In this document: positions 24,290 through 36,151 of the stretch, piece after piece
How positions within the stretch are numbered: position 1 is the first letter of the stretch
Layout of the letters: each line of letters opens with the position of its first letter
Origin: Annona cherimola
Taxonomy: Eukaryota > Streptophyta > Magnoliopsida > Magnoliales > Annonaceae
Direction: 5' to 3'
DNA length: 64,000 nucleotides
Assembly (NCBI GenBank): GCA_030490835.1
Contig: CM059975.1
Location: 7,591,579-7,655,578, forward strand
Notes under the pieces: model-generated
What the model was told of the DNA's origin: nothing
What the model saw: the letters and a program-made list of their open reading frames with translations, nothing else
Database searches by the model: none
Position numbers and translations under genes: made by a program

Positions 24290-27200
24290 ATGGCGAAGCT
24301 CGGCCTACGCCATCTCTTCCCAACGTTAGGATTAGGCTTCCAGCAAGAGCTTTCTTTCGGCAGCAGAATCCTGTGCCCTCAATTTCACTATTCGGCGTTC
24401 AACAGGGGCCGCCCCTTCTCTTCCTCGTCCTCCAGGATAAGCATGAGCTTGAAAGCCGGCATCGTTGGCCTCCCCAACGTTGGAAAATCCACCCTCTTCA
24501 ATTCTGTCGTGAGACATCTCCATCCTTAGTGCCTCTTAATTCCATTAGTCATTACTTAGGCCTGCTTCTACTTGTTCGTTGAGTTGCTTATGCATACGCA
24601 ATTAAAAAAATTTAAAAAAAAGATTCCGTATCTTTCTGCAAAATCATTTCTTGAAGAGCTAGATGTGAGTCTAGTGCATTCGTTTCTGGTATTTTTGAGA
24701 TTGGTTAGCACATTCATTTTAATAGTAGGTCGTATGTCGTATGTGGTTCAGTGACTTCAGTCACGAAGGTGGCAATGAAAGTTTTATTATGATTAAGCAT
24801 TCCCTCATAATTCTGCTGATTAGATACTTTGGCTTATAGAATTGACGGCTTGAAAGTGAAATTTCAGAAGTTCAATGGAAAAGACAATTGTCAAACAGCT
24901 AAGCCAATATTATTTGTGTGATTTTGGTGATCTGTTCCCACCCATTTCTGCCGATTACTGGGAGATTTAGAATTGAGTCTATGTGTGTGTTTTGTGCTCT
25001 ACTTCGGGGACAAGTCCCTTCCTTGCATGTTGTGGAGGGAAAACATACTGCCTCTAGTTTTATCTTTCCATTCATGTTATCTCAATTTTGCACGTTTGTC
25101 ACATGCTTGCTGTGTCAGTATGCTTCTGCTGCAATCATGCAGGTCTAGATAAGCGAGAATTGCAACATTTCTTGATTCTTGATTCAATTGAACTATTTCA
25201 ATCCAGTTCAATTCAACCTCAAGTTGTGCTCCTTTTGGACCACCACTGGCACTGATTCATTGTATTTTTCTGTACCGACTCATAGGTCCAGTTTAATACT
25301 TATAGGTGATTGCTGCTTCTAAGTTGCACTAACAAGATCCTTGACATAGGGAAATTTTCTCCTCTTGTAGGTTGAGAGCGGAAAAGCTCAAGCTGCCAAT
25401 TTTCCATTTTGCACGATAGAACCCAATGTTGGTATTGTTGCAGTTCCAGATCCGCGTTTGAATGTGCTTTGTGATATCAGTAAATCACAGCGTGCTGTAC
25501 CAGCATCTATAGAATTTGTAGATATTGCTGGCCTTGTTAAAGGAGCCAGTCAAGGAGAGGTAATAGCTGATACCTTCTTATCGATTAGAATTTAAGATCT
25601 TGGCATTATACTGATCAGCTGTTCTGATATTTTGATAATTCTCAGCAATATATCAGTGATTTGCCCCAATAGATCGATAACATATCAGCATTTTTATTAT
25701 GAATGTCCAGTACTATGTGATTATGGGAAAAATAAGATACGGCACTCATAATAAAACACCCATATTGTCTCATACTTTTCAATTACCACATAACTGGAGG
25801 TTGGTAGATAATCCAAATATATTATAAAGAGCTGACTCTTTATTATAAGAAGGCAAATCTGTGACCAGTTTATTGTATGTATGGAAAATATTGCTAAGCC
25901 CATTTATTTAACTAAAATTAAATAAGAATAAAAAAATAACTTCCAGTTGCATGGAATCCTATTTTATGGTGATGTTGATGAATCCCAATCATTTTAGTTT
26001 CTCAGTACTTACCTCCATTTCCTTGCACACTGCTGCATGATGCCAGAAGGTAACTGCATACTGTAACATTTTATTTTTTGAATTAATTCTGTTGGTTGGT
26101 GCACAAGATAATCCTTCAGGTTCCCATTGGACTTTATTTCCATAACAAACTATAATAACTAATTACTTATGCATTAGCTCACTATCATTTTTCTTTTTGC
26201 ATTATAGGGCTTGGGGAATAAGTTCCTCGCACATATTCGGGAAGTAGATTCCATTCTTCAGGTCTGCCCCTTAACATTGTATCTCTAAAATTCTGGTAGG
26301 TTTTTGTTGTTGGTTAAATTCCTGTATGCTCAGGGACTTGTTTTCTTCTCTCATAAATGAACTCAAGCAATAGATGTACCAAAGTTTCTAAGGGATTCAT
26401 TGGATACTCCATATTTTGCATGCTTCAGGATCTGGACTTGAATTGAAATCATCAAATGTAAAACCATGTTTTCAATCCTGCAGAAAGTGAGACTGGTTTT
26501 GGGCTTGTTCTCAATGGGCTTCCCCCAGGAGGGTGCAATGGAGCCTGCACTTATTGATGGGATTCTGTTGTTTGATTTTTGATGTATTCCATGGACCAAT
26601 TGCGAAACTGTCTGGATCTCTGTCTTTCATTGCATAGTGGGAAATAGTGGCATTTCTAATGGGCACTCTCCTTTCAGGTTGTTCGCTGTTTTGAGGATAA
26701 TGACATTGTTCATGTGAATGGGAAAGTCGACCCAAAATCTGATATTGATGTAATCAACTTGGAATTGGTTTTCTCTGATTTAGATCAGGTAAGAAAGCTT
26801 GAACTTGTCTACAATTAATGGTATTTTCACTTTATTATTTGGAGGTCTATCTTTTATTTTGCAGACGTTAGAAGTATCTTCATAGTCAAGTTTCAATGAG
26901 TGTCGAGGCCTGTGCCTCTGCATTGACATGCTATTTGTAGCATAGTTTTCTTTGAGCTGAGGGAAAGTTTTTTTTTTGAAAAAAAATGAAACTGTGGTCA
27001 TATTCCAAAATAAATAAAATCATGGTGTCTTGGAGTGCAGGTCCCATTTTGTCAGATCTTTTGAAAATTGAAAATGATTTAAAAGGGAAAAGATCCTTTA
27101 TGAAGATAAATCTTCACACTAACTCAGGGGGAAAGGGTTCCTTCCATAGAAGTTCCCTGAAAAATAATAAATATCTGCTCTGTTAAAAGGCTCAACAGGT

Positions 27201-30200
27201 TTGTATCATTGTCCATGCATCAACAGCAGTGGTGCTAGGAATGAGATGAACTAACGTGACTAAGTTGTCTTTTCAAGAAACGCAGATTGAGAAAAGAATG
27301 GAGAAGCTTAAGAAGAGTAAACCAAAAGACTCTCAATCAAAACTGAAGGTATTATATTTAACATAGCTCTGAACTTGGGCTGGATTTGCTTGACTTCAAT
27401 ATTTAATTCAAAACTTACTGATGATTTAGTTGATTGAGTTTGATGAAGTTTGGTGATTCATTCTGGTGCTTCTGGATTCAAAGATTGGAGTGTCTTTTTT
27501 GTTGAGTTTCAAAAGATTATTGTTCTTCATTTGTTGATTTTGAATCTGTATTGCATTATAGTGCAAATTTCCTTAAATACCACATCCTTTGATTTTATTC
27601 TACTGTCATGAAGATTGGATTATTGGATTTGTAACTATTATTTGTGATTTCTATTTTCTGTTCTTCAAGTTTCATTTGTCAGCAGTAAAACCTTTATTTT
27701 TGTCTCTTTTGAAGTGTATTCAATTATTTCTTGACAATTGGTTACAATTTTTGTTGAACTTCAGGAGGAAGCAGAGAAATCTGCACTGGAAAGAATTCAA
27801 CAGGCGCTTATGAATGGAAAACCAGCCAGATCAGTTGCCTTAACTGATTTTGAAATGGAATCTATACGCCATCTTTGTTTACTCACAATGAAGCCAGTCA
27901 TTTATGTTGCCAATGTCGCAGAATCTGATCTTGTTGAACCCAGTAACAATCCTCACATCAAAGATGTGGTTAGTCTGGCATCAGAATTACAATCAGGGTT
28001 AGTGACGATCTCTGCACAGGTGGGTCATTGCCATCTTCCATCAGTTGTATTTTCATTCAGAGCTATAATTGGGAAAATATTATAGAAACTCCATCCATAA
28101 ACATGCACATACAGGAGTAGAATTTTCCATCAATCGAAAAAAGTTGCTTGGTTCCCTATAAAACATTTAAGACTGGTGAATGTGAGTGTTTGATGGCTCA
28201 AAAGTACCAAATTCTTGCTACACATGTCCTTGCTCAGATTTCTTATCATTCTCTTTGGGAATTTTCACCTTTCACCTTCTGTCAAACATATACTAGCCTG
28301 TGTAATACATGTTATGCCATTCCGACAGATTCACCATCAATGTGTGCTTATGATACAACAATGTGCTCATGATACAACATACTACTGATGTTATTTTAAC
28401 ATGCATGAATATGTCGCGCAGGTTGAATCTGAGCTGACTGAACTTCCACCTGAAGAAAGAGATGAATACCTGAAATCGCTTGGTGTCAGTGAAAGTGGAC
28501 TTGGGAACCTTATAAGAGCCACATACCAGCTTTTGGGCCTACGCACATACTTCACATCTGGAGAGAAGGTGAGACCATATCCAATCTAAGGGGAAGGGGG
28601 AAAAAAACACTATCTGATTTGTACGGCAATTCATGAAGAAGTTTGAAATGCCGAATATTCTTCATGATTTTTTGCAGGAAACAAAAGCATGGACCATACA
28701 TGCAGGTCAGTCTTTGTTCTCAATTAAGAATAAGTTGCTAACTTTTTTCTTGGTCAAGTCTGAAAGTTGAGATTCCATGAGCAGATCTCAGGTTTCTGTT
28801 TTCTAGCTCAAGTCAGAGTGTACCATGCTAATAAATAAGGCCTATGCCTCTTTCTTTTGAAAATATGACTCACGAAAAAAGGAAAGAGATTAGGGGAAAA
28901 GAGACTATCTGCTTGTGGACATTATGTATTAGGTTGGGCTCAAACTTGACAAAGCTCTAAATTTAGATATTGCCTAATGGGTCCTATTGTTTTAAAGTCT
29001 GATCTGTTTCGGTTGAATTTGGCCAACCCAGACCCTCCAATGGTTGCCTATATATCCATAGTTGATTTTATGATATTGTTATAACATGACTTTTGTTTTC
29101 CTAATTATTTAGGAATGACAGCCCCACAAGCAGCTGGAGTAATTCATTCTGACTTTGAGAAAGGTTTTATTCGAGCTGAGACTGTAAGGGTCATCAGAAT
29201 ACCATTTATTTTCATGTTAGCATCAGTTTAAATATATTAGAGCCACTTGTTTTGAAAGAAAATGCCTAATTATGATGTTACCTAATATTCCAAATGAAAA
29301 AGCACTGTAATTGTCGTTGCTCTTCTCTTTAGATCCAACTTGAAACAAACATCGCATATTGGATTTTTTTATGTTAAATGTCAATCATTGACTTATTATA
29401 AGTAGGTTTTATTCCAACATCCGTGAGATCTGAATGGGTAACTAAACTTGAAATTCTGGGGATTCATATTGGTGTAAACTCATCTAGATGAACACATGCT
29501 TCTTCTTCTTTTTTTCTTTTTTTTTTGTTGGTGTTTCTGCAAGGGAAGATTTGCAATGCATGCAGTATTTTATCTTCAACTTATGACTGGCCCGCATGAT
29601 TAGTAGACCATCTTATTCTTTGTGTTATTGAGTTGGAATTACCTGCGACCCCCTATGAAGTGAACTACCTGAATCTCTTACACAGCCACTGCTGTATCAG
29701 CAGTGGTATTCTTTGTTGCTGAGAAAATGAGAATGACATCTGAGCAAGGCTTCAGGGTTATACCCACCCTGATGTCCTTTCAGCGATGCAACTAGGAATG
29801 AAAAACTCAAAGATCCTTACTGACCAAAAATAAGGTTGAAGCAAAAGGTTTATTACACACCTAATTTACCAAAGGTTTTTGTTATCGGAAGTGTCCTGTC
29901 AATGATGCAACTAGGAATGACAAATTTTAATGTCCTTGTTCTTTAGGAGTTAGATATCTTTTGACTTCTAATCAGTGTCTCTGATGTGTGGGTTTGTTAG
30001 GTTGCTTATGATGATTTTGTTGCATCTGGTTCACTGGCAGCTGCAAGGGAGAAAGGACTCGTAAGTTTATTGTTGTGCTGGCAGGTTTCCTGCACTATTC
30101 CTATGACCTTGGTTTCGCGTATATTGCAAATAGTATTAAATATGAAGAGAATTGGTTTTCAAGTTTCTAATGCACAGAACATGCATTGGTTTCATAAATC

Positions 30201-30351
30201 TGGCACCTGCAGCTAACAGTGATCTTCATGAAGACAAATGTTACTATGTGCAATTGACATGCGGCCTTTTGTGCTGATGCAGTTGAGGTCAGAGGGGAAA
30301 GACTACGTTGTACAGGAAGGTGATATAATGCTCTTTCGGTTCAATATCTGA
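24290..30351 (+). CDS. ychF: Organelle-targeted YchF/Obg-like ATPase (OLA-type)
   Basis: P-loop NTPase of the YchF branch of the Obg family, which binds ATP in preference to GTP and works with ribosomes and stress responses. Eleven exons with GT/AG borders: 24290-24508, 25371-25559, 26208-26261, 26678-26788, 27286-27348, 27765-28019, 28422-28568, 28678-28705, 29113-29183, 30001-30060, 30283-30351. They join without a stop into 421 codons. G1 is GLPNVGKS (residues 60-67), G3 DIAG (124-127) and the YchF-type NVAE (262-265) replaces the GTP-specific NKxD. A C-terminal TGS-like region contains ANFPFCT-family partners, FTSGEKETKAWT and a final [10 protein letters not shown]. About 50 extra N-terminal residues, rich in Arg, Ser and aromatics with no acid cluster, look like a chloroplast or mitochondrial transit peptide. 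An internal ATG (residue 52) could give a short form. The sequence reads as the organellar paralogue rather than cytosolic OLA1. No damage is seen. Confidence 0.95.
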
Positions 30352-30985
30352 TCAGATCAACCATTTTCACATGCAGGTATTTTTGATTTTTTTATATTGT
30401 AATCCCGTTTGGTGTTGCACCACTCTTGAGTGTACATTGCTATTGTCGATCCGCTTCTTATAGATATTCTGTTTTCATTGATTTGGTACACCCAAGGAAG
30501 AGGTTGGGTGGCCACTATCTAATGAGATACTGAGACGCGGTTTTACCCCGTTCTTTTATCTGTCAAATGGAAAGTTGGATATCAAGGGGCATTAGATGAT
30601 TTTCATTTCTTTGCTCTACATTTTTTTTCTTTTCTTTTTTTTGCAATACGATGGAAGTTAAACGTATGGTGGCAATCAGCCAATAGCTCCAACGGCCATA
30701 AAATCAAGCAAAGTTCATTTTAGCCCTCTGCAGGCTGCTACTGTTTTTTTTTCTTTATTTGTGTGGTTTGAGGCTATGTGCGGCTAAATTTCTGTGTTTA
30801 AAAAAAAAAAAAAACAAATGTACAGTTCAAAAAAGATATTTCCGAAGCACTGGAGCCGCTCTAATTCTTCATCAAGAATTAAAAACAATTTGGGACTCAT
30901 GTTGTTACCGTGGCATCCAAAAGGATTGCATGGGGTAAAAAGAAAAATAAATAATAATATATTATTTCCCTCTAGAGGGATCCTC
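30352..30985 (+). other. 3' flank of the YchF gene
   Basis: Probably the 3'UTR followed by spacer, with T-rich tracts and an A run at about 30799-30815. An ORF at 30794-30994 is Lys-rich only because of the A run and is not considered real. Confidence 0.45.
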
Positions 30986-30989
30986 CTAT

Positions 30990-31560
30990 CTTAGAAGAAT
31001 GTTCGGAAGAAACTGGTCTTTATCAGTATTCCATTGACGGGTGTGACTTCCTTTGCTCCCGAAAAGTAAAAACGCCTCGAGGTCAAGGGGTCCATGGACT
31101 TTCAAGAACAGGAGTGGATTCGAAGTAACGTTCTTCATCAATGGTGGCTAACCAAATTCCTAGTCGTTAAAAAAGATATAAAGAAACACGCCAAGCAAAA
31201 TGATCCAGTCTCCAGATATTCGCAACGAAATGGGAGCCTGTGTCCAAGCTGGATTGGTGCAAAGGTCCGCTGGTATGAAAGGTTTCTTCAGGCATTTTAC
31301 ACGGATGCGACTTCGACAAGGAAGTTGATGCGTTTGCTTCTAAGCGAAAACAAGCTTTCGACTTGTCTTTGTTTCTTCGAAGCTAAGAAAACATTCGCTC
31401 GCTTATGCAAGTCCCTCTCAAGCCATCGTTTGTTGCTAGATTGCTGGTTTTATTTTTCCAACTTATCCTGGTCTATCAAGAATTTGGGGCTTCAGCTCAT
31501 CCTCTAAAAAAGTTCAAACGCTAGAGTTGATCGCGGAGCAAGATCATTTGAAAACGATTT
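30990..31560 (+). other. Unusual block, possible organelle-derived insert
   Basis: Base composition and word use change abruptly from the AT-rich flanks: balanced GC, many GAAG/CTTCG words and no long homopolymers, a style common in plant mitochondrial spacer DNA. It carries one open frame of 137 codons (31094-31507) rich in Trp, Leu, Ser and Cys, whose product I do not recognise. No transposon ends are visible. A nuclear copy of mitochondrial DNA is my best guess; an unknown gene or old exon is the alternative. Confidence 0.3.
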
Positions 31561-34500
31561 CCTAACATAATCATCTTCAAGATAAGAAGAAAATTAATGG
31601 TACTAAATCCATTTTTGGCATTGATTGTGGACCTCTATTCATTTTACAGGATACCAACCACAATATAATCCATACTATGGACCATCTATGTGAATGCCAA
31701 TTAAAGATGAAAGGTCACCATCAGCATTATTTAATTAAAGGAAATTAACGACGGACATCGTTAATGCCCAAAATAGTCAGTGATGGGTCTCCTTTCATGA
31801 ATGCAATAGCAGTGTGCAAAAACCAAGAGGTAGTTTCAAGCAGCTGTTTCAAGAGCGAAAACATCCAAAAGTGCGGCCCACCTGATGGCAACCTCAGTGC
31901 TTACACTGGTGCGAGTGCAACAAATGTACAAATGTAGTGCTTTTTCAGCAGGTAAGAGGGGCTGGCTGGCTTCCCACCACGACAGATGGCATTCTTCCTT
32001 TATCAGTGTGGTACTGGTCCAAAACAAGGGGCTATATTTTAATACAAATATTCATTTAATCCATCAACCAGGCGCCACCCGAGTGGTCATGGACGAAGGC
32101 AGCTTTACTGTCTGTCAGTGTTTTACTCCCCATAATGTGGGAGTATAACATTTCTATCCCTGATGTGGGAGAAGTCATTTATAAGAGCTAGCTTTGTCTC
32201 CCATGTAAAAATAAGTGAGAGCACGTTCTCTCCTTATATGATAAATGTTTGTTGTCTCCTTTAAGCTTGTAATATCTGAAATAAATTATAATATATACAC
32301 CTAATTAAAAAAACATTCATTTCATTTATGTAAAATTTAGATCAATTTTTCAGTTTATTAAATAATTAGAAAATCTCAACTCATCTCATAACTGCATGCG
32401 GATTCATGTGCACCCACAACTTCGACCCATTTCAAAGTTCATACACGAGCCAAGCTAATTAATCAGAGGTGGGATCTACCACAAAAGTTCCTAGTCCAAA
32501 AGAACGCTGGCATCCCCTCATGACTACAATGACGTGGGGAGTAAGCATTTTTCTAGAGTCATCTTAAAATCCAATAATATATTCTTTGTCCAGTGCCGAT
32601 GGTTGGACATTCCATTAATTGGAGGTATTCCTTAAATAGTGACAAGTAGGTGCAACCTCTGCCTTGAGGCAAACAAGTCATGATGGTGTGATAATATGAT
32701 TGGAGTGTACAACATCAGACATGGCTTTCCATAAATTGCTATATACGTGTGTGTGTGTCAATGTCACACATGCAGCTAACTTAAGACCAAAAACGACAGA
32801 TCTAAATTAACTTGATTAACAGTAATTAGCTAGTGTATAACAACTCTCATCTGTTTTTCATATGACCATATTCTGTAAGTTAATTAGTTCAACAGCTAGC
32901 ACCCAACATTTATCCACTTAACGGAAGAAACCCAACACGACCAATCGGCCATTAGCCCGGTCTAACACGAATTATCAATTTTCAACCCCAACTTAACCCG
33001 GGAGAGCTGAGCTTGTTTCTTTGCTGCCAATATTATTTGCAAGTTGCTGATGAGCACACCGATTGAAAATAAGTCTCACGACCTGTAAATTCTAAAGGTC
33101 TGCTCCCATAGTGTGTTGATAATAATTATGTGTTGATGTCGGCGAAGTTGTGAAAAAAAAATATTGTAAGTATTGATATAATTGATGATGAAAAAATAAG
33201 ATCACTAAAAGTATTTAAAATGCTACATTAATTAGTCTGAAAGATATTATTGTAAGCATGAAATTGTTTTCTCTTAGAGTGAACTTTCGTGGAAAATTCA
33301 TTTCCGAGGCTCGAATATTTGATGTATACTTTCCGTTATTGTCATACATTTTTCATTGTATTCTTTAGTATTTATAGCTGTGGGAGTCGATCTTATGCGG
33401 GGCGCTATATGCGCAGCCGAAAAATAATTCTTATTATTTTTTAATAAATGCTTGTCTCTATCTAGATTTTCATCCGGTAAAACTTGATAAAATTGTGAAT
33501 TTATTTAGCATTATATTTTAATTTTTAAAAATAACAAAAAAGCTCCATTTGATGATCTTTAAAAATAAAACATAAAATACTAAATAAATTTAAAAATCGT
33601 CAAATTTTACCATAACAGAAGATCAAGGTTAACCAATATATCTATAATATTGACATTTTTCGCAGTCGAATGGAGTGACTAGTGCTATAGCTATAGTCTC
33701 ATAACATAGAGATGTACCTATTATAACATAATGATATTGTACATCTAAGTAGCAATCCCTTATCAAAAAAAAAAAGTAGCAATCTTGTGTATTTCATATT
33801 TTTGATTATTTTCTTTTGTTTTCTTTTCAGTTTATGTAAGAAAAAGTGTATTTAGTTAATATATACAAATTTACCAATTTTAGATTCTTATACATATATT
33901 CTACGAATTTAAAAAAAAAATGAAAAAATTTACCATTTTTATAGGAAGGGGAATGTGAGAGAGGTAAAATTTTTATTTTAAAAAAATTATAAAAATATAT
34001 AAAAACAGATAAAATTATAAAATTATATATATGAACTAAGAGTCCGTTTGTTTGAAGGAAAATTCAATGGGAAGAGAGACAAGAATGACAAAAAGGTAAT
34101 ATATTAATTACCTAGTTATCTTATTTTTTATTTTTATCTCTATATTCTAATCGTTTTCTCGTACTTTTCTCCACAGCTATGCTATACATATTTCCTTTAC
34201 TCTTATTATATTCATTCCTTTCCCCTTACTATTTTTATTATACCAAAAAGATCCTAAGCAGTAACCCCCACATTAAAATGAAAAAAAAAACTAAGGAAAA
34301 TATTTTAAAATATGAAACATGCAAGATAACTCAGTAACAACCGGATGTATAGTATCATTATACCATAATCTAATATTTTATATGATATTATGAACATCAT
34401 TCATGCGATGATTTCCATGAAACATTTCAACGTTGAACGATAGAATCTAGCTGTAATAGGATTTGAAAGTATGTATATTTTTAGTAAGAGGCAAGTTTTT

Positions 34501-35744
34501 GGGAATATGCCTCGGATGCTATTTCGGGCCACGAGCATTGAGTGGATGTTGGGGGAGCATATAAACATGTGAATCGTTGCTAGCTAGCTGGGAAATTCGG
34601 CCACGCGTGGGGCCATGACCTTAAAACTTAATGATCGAGACATGCATGTACATAGCATATAATCAAAATCGGCCCGGCCGGGGAACGACGTCTGCGCCAA
34701 CGTGAGAGTGCGACGTTCAAAAATCATTGGAGGGAGGGATATATGGGAGTGGGACCCATTCCTAATACCAGGACCAAGGCCCATGAAGGCTGCATGTGAG
34801 CGGTTCGGCATCAGTGACAAAAACAATGGGGCATGCATGCACGTGCATTCATTTTGTCACGTAATCCTCGGCGGTGCGGCAACGAGGGACTGATTGATTG
34901 GTCCACCTTAATTCCACGGGCCCATCGCATATTCGATGGAACATAGGTGCACTGCACAACATCTTTAGGTTTTCGGAAAATGGATGCATGGGCAACGACA
35001 GAAGTGCGTGCGTTAATTTGGATGGATGGCGCACTTGCTTGATGGAGTGTATCAGTGCTGCATGAGAGGAAAAACAAAAATAATAATTATAAAAGTTGAT
35101 TTTATAAAATATTATTGTATTATAATGCATATATAAATGAATTTAAGCACTCCTTATTCGAGCGTTAATGTATTAAAAACGAAAATGGCTACATATTTAT
35201 ACTTTTACTATTTATATTTTTTATATCATGTAATCTTTTACACTATCTATATATATGTGCTAACATTACACTTATCAAAAGGGCTCTCATATATATTTAT
35301 TTAATTAACTCATTTTACGTTAAAGGTTAGCATCTGCAGAGAAAGTCCAGACTTAAAAGAAAGGGAATGTAAATTAAGACAGCATCCCTTCTATTCATAC
35401 GTATTACTTATCAGAATATCAAATATCATTCACAAGCTGTGTTGGGTGGTGGTGCATGTAATATTCCACTTGAATATTGCAACCTATAATTAGCGTGGCC
35501 CACCTGATTGAAAAGATGACTGATCATGCTGGTGTTATTCAATGGTTTTTATCTGCTGGGCGGCAGCAAAGGGTGGTGGGCTCCACTGTACACTCTATGC
35601 ATGGAATAATAACGATGGCTCACCCACCTTGACATTTGAGAGGGCCTGAGTGTATATCAAGGTTAGCTAGCAAATTGTGTTACTTGTAAGCTCCGACTCC
35701 TTCTCACCTACATCTCTCTCTCTCTCCATCCGTCTTAATTTCTC
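31561..35744. other. Long intergenic spacer upstream of the SAUR gene
   Basis: Mostly AT-rich. 31830-32280 and 34550-35080 are somewhat richer in GC but hold only short unrecognised ORFs on both strands. About 34040-34260 starts AGTCCGTTTGTTTG and ends with pyrimidine-rich text like the MITE family elsewhere in the window, so it is probably a decayed copy. TATA-like GTATATCA near 35652 could serve the SAUR gene. Confidence 0.45.
33747..33784 (+). mobile_element. Micro-insertion: SINE-tail fragment with 11-bp target duplication
   Basis: The 16-bp insert CCTTATCAAAAAAAAA is flanked by AAGTAGCAATC on both sides (33747-33757 and 33774-33784), an exact 11-bp duplication. The insert equals the tail of the SINE-like sequence ending near 20111. 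It fits an extreme 5'-truncated target-primed retroposition. Confidence 0.7.
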
Positions 35745-35759
35745 ATGATCTCAAGATGA
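35745..35759 (+). promoter_or_regulatory. Minimal uORF overlapping the SAUR start
   Basis: ATG at 35745 gives a 4-codon ORF whose TGA stop (35757-35759) overlaps the main start as ATGA (ATG 35756-35758). This arrangement can favour or limit re-initiation at the main ATG. No experimental support is implied. Confidence 0.4.
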
Positions 35760-36151
35760 AGACGATGAATTTGATACTAAAGAAGTGCAAGAGCTTGTCC
35801 AAGCAGCTGGCGAGATCCTCATCCTACAGTAGCTTGAGGTCCAAATCTACAAGAGATGAGATTTGGGGGGACATGATCAGCGAAGACGAGAGACGGGAGG
35901 CTGTCTTCGTAGGCAGCTCGCGGAGGCTCTACATGATCGACGCTAAGCTCTTGGATCACCCTCTGATAAACGCCCTGATCGAGAACAAGTCCAAGCACAA
36001 CTGTAAGGAGGCCGGTCATGACCGTGGCAATGGCATCTCGGTGAAGTGCGAGGTAGTCATCTTCGACCACCTTCTGTGGATGCTAGAGAATGCCGATCCA
36101 AATCTCACCAATGATTCACTGGAGGAGCTGGCAGAGCTCTATGCATCTTGA
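35756..36151 (+). CDS. SAUR: SAUR-like auxin-responsive protein (SAUR76-78 type)
   Basis: Small auxin up RNA family protein of 131 residues in one exon, as is usual for SAUR genes. Family members act in auxin-linked cell expansion, for example by restraining PP2C.D phosphatases at the plasma membrane. The N-terminal 40 residues are basic and Ser-rich (KKCKSLSKQLARSSSYSS). The SAUR core follows: EAVFVGSSRRLYMIDAKLL (about residues 49-67), HPLINALIE, then VKCEVVIFDHLLWMLENAD (about 99-117) and a closing SLEELAELYAS. The LLWMLE block and LEELAE ending are typical of the divergent SAUR76/77/78 group rather than the SAUR19-24 group. The leader is CT-rich (CATCTCTCTCTCTCTCC just upstream). Assignment to a single member is not possible by eye. 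Confidence 0.9.
   Translation: MKTMNLILKKCKSLSKQLARSSSYSSLRSKSTRDEIWGDMISEDERREAVFVGSSRRLYMIDAKLLDHPLINALIENKSKHNCKEAGHDRGNGISVKCEVVIFDHLLWMLENADPNLTNDSLEELAELYAS

Noticed and set aside
24142..24582. 146-codon ORF overlapping the YchF start
   Set aside because: Different frame, crosses the exon 1 donor and has no family likeness; the 24290 frame holds the P-loop.
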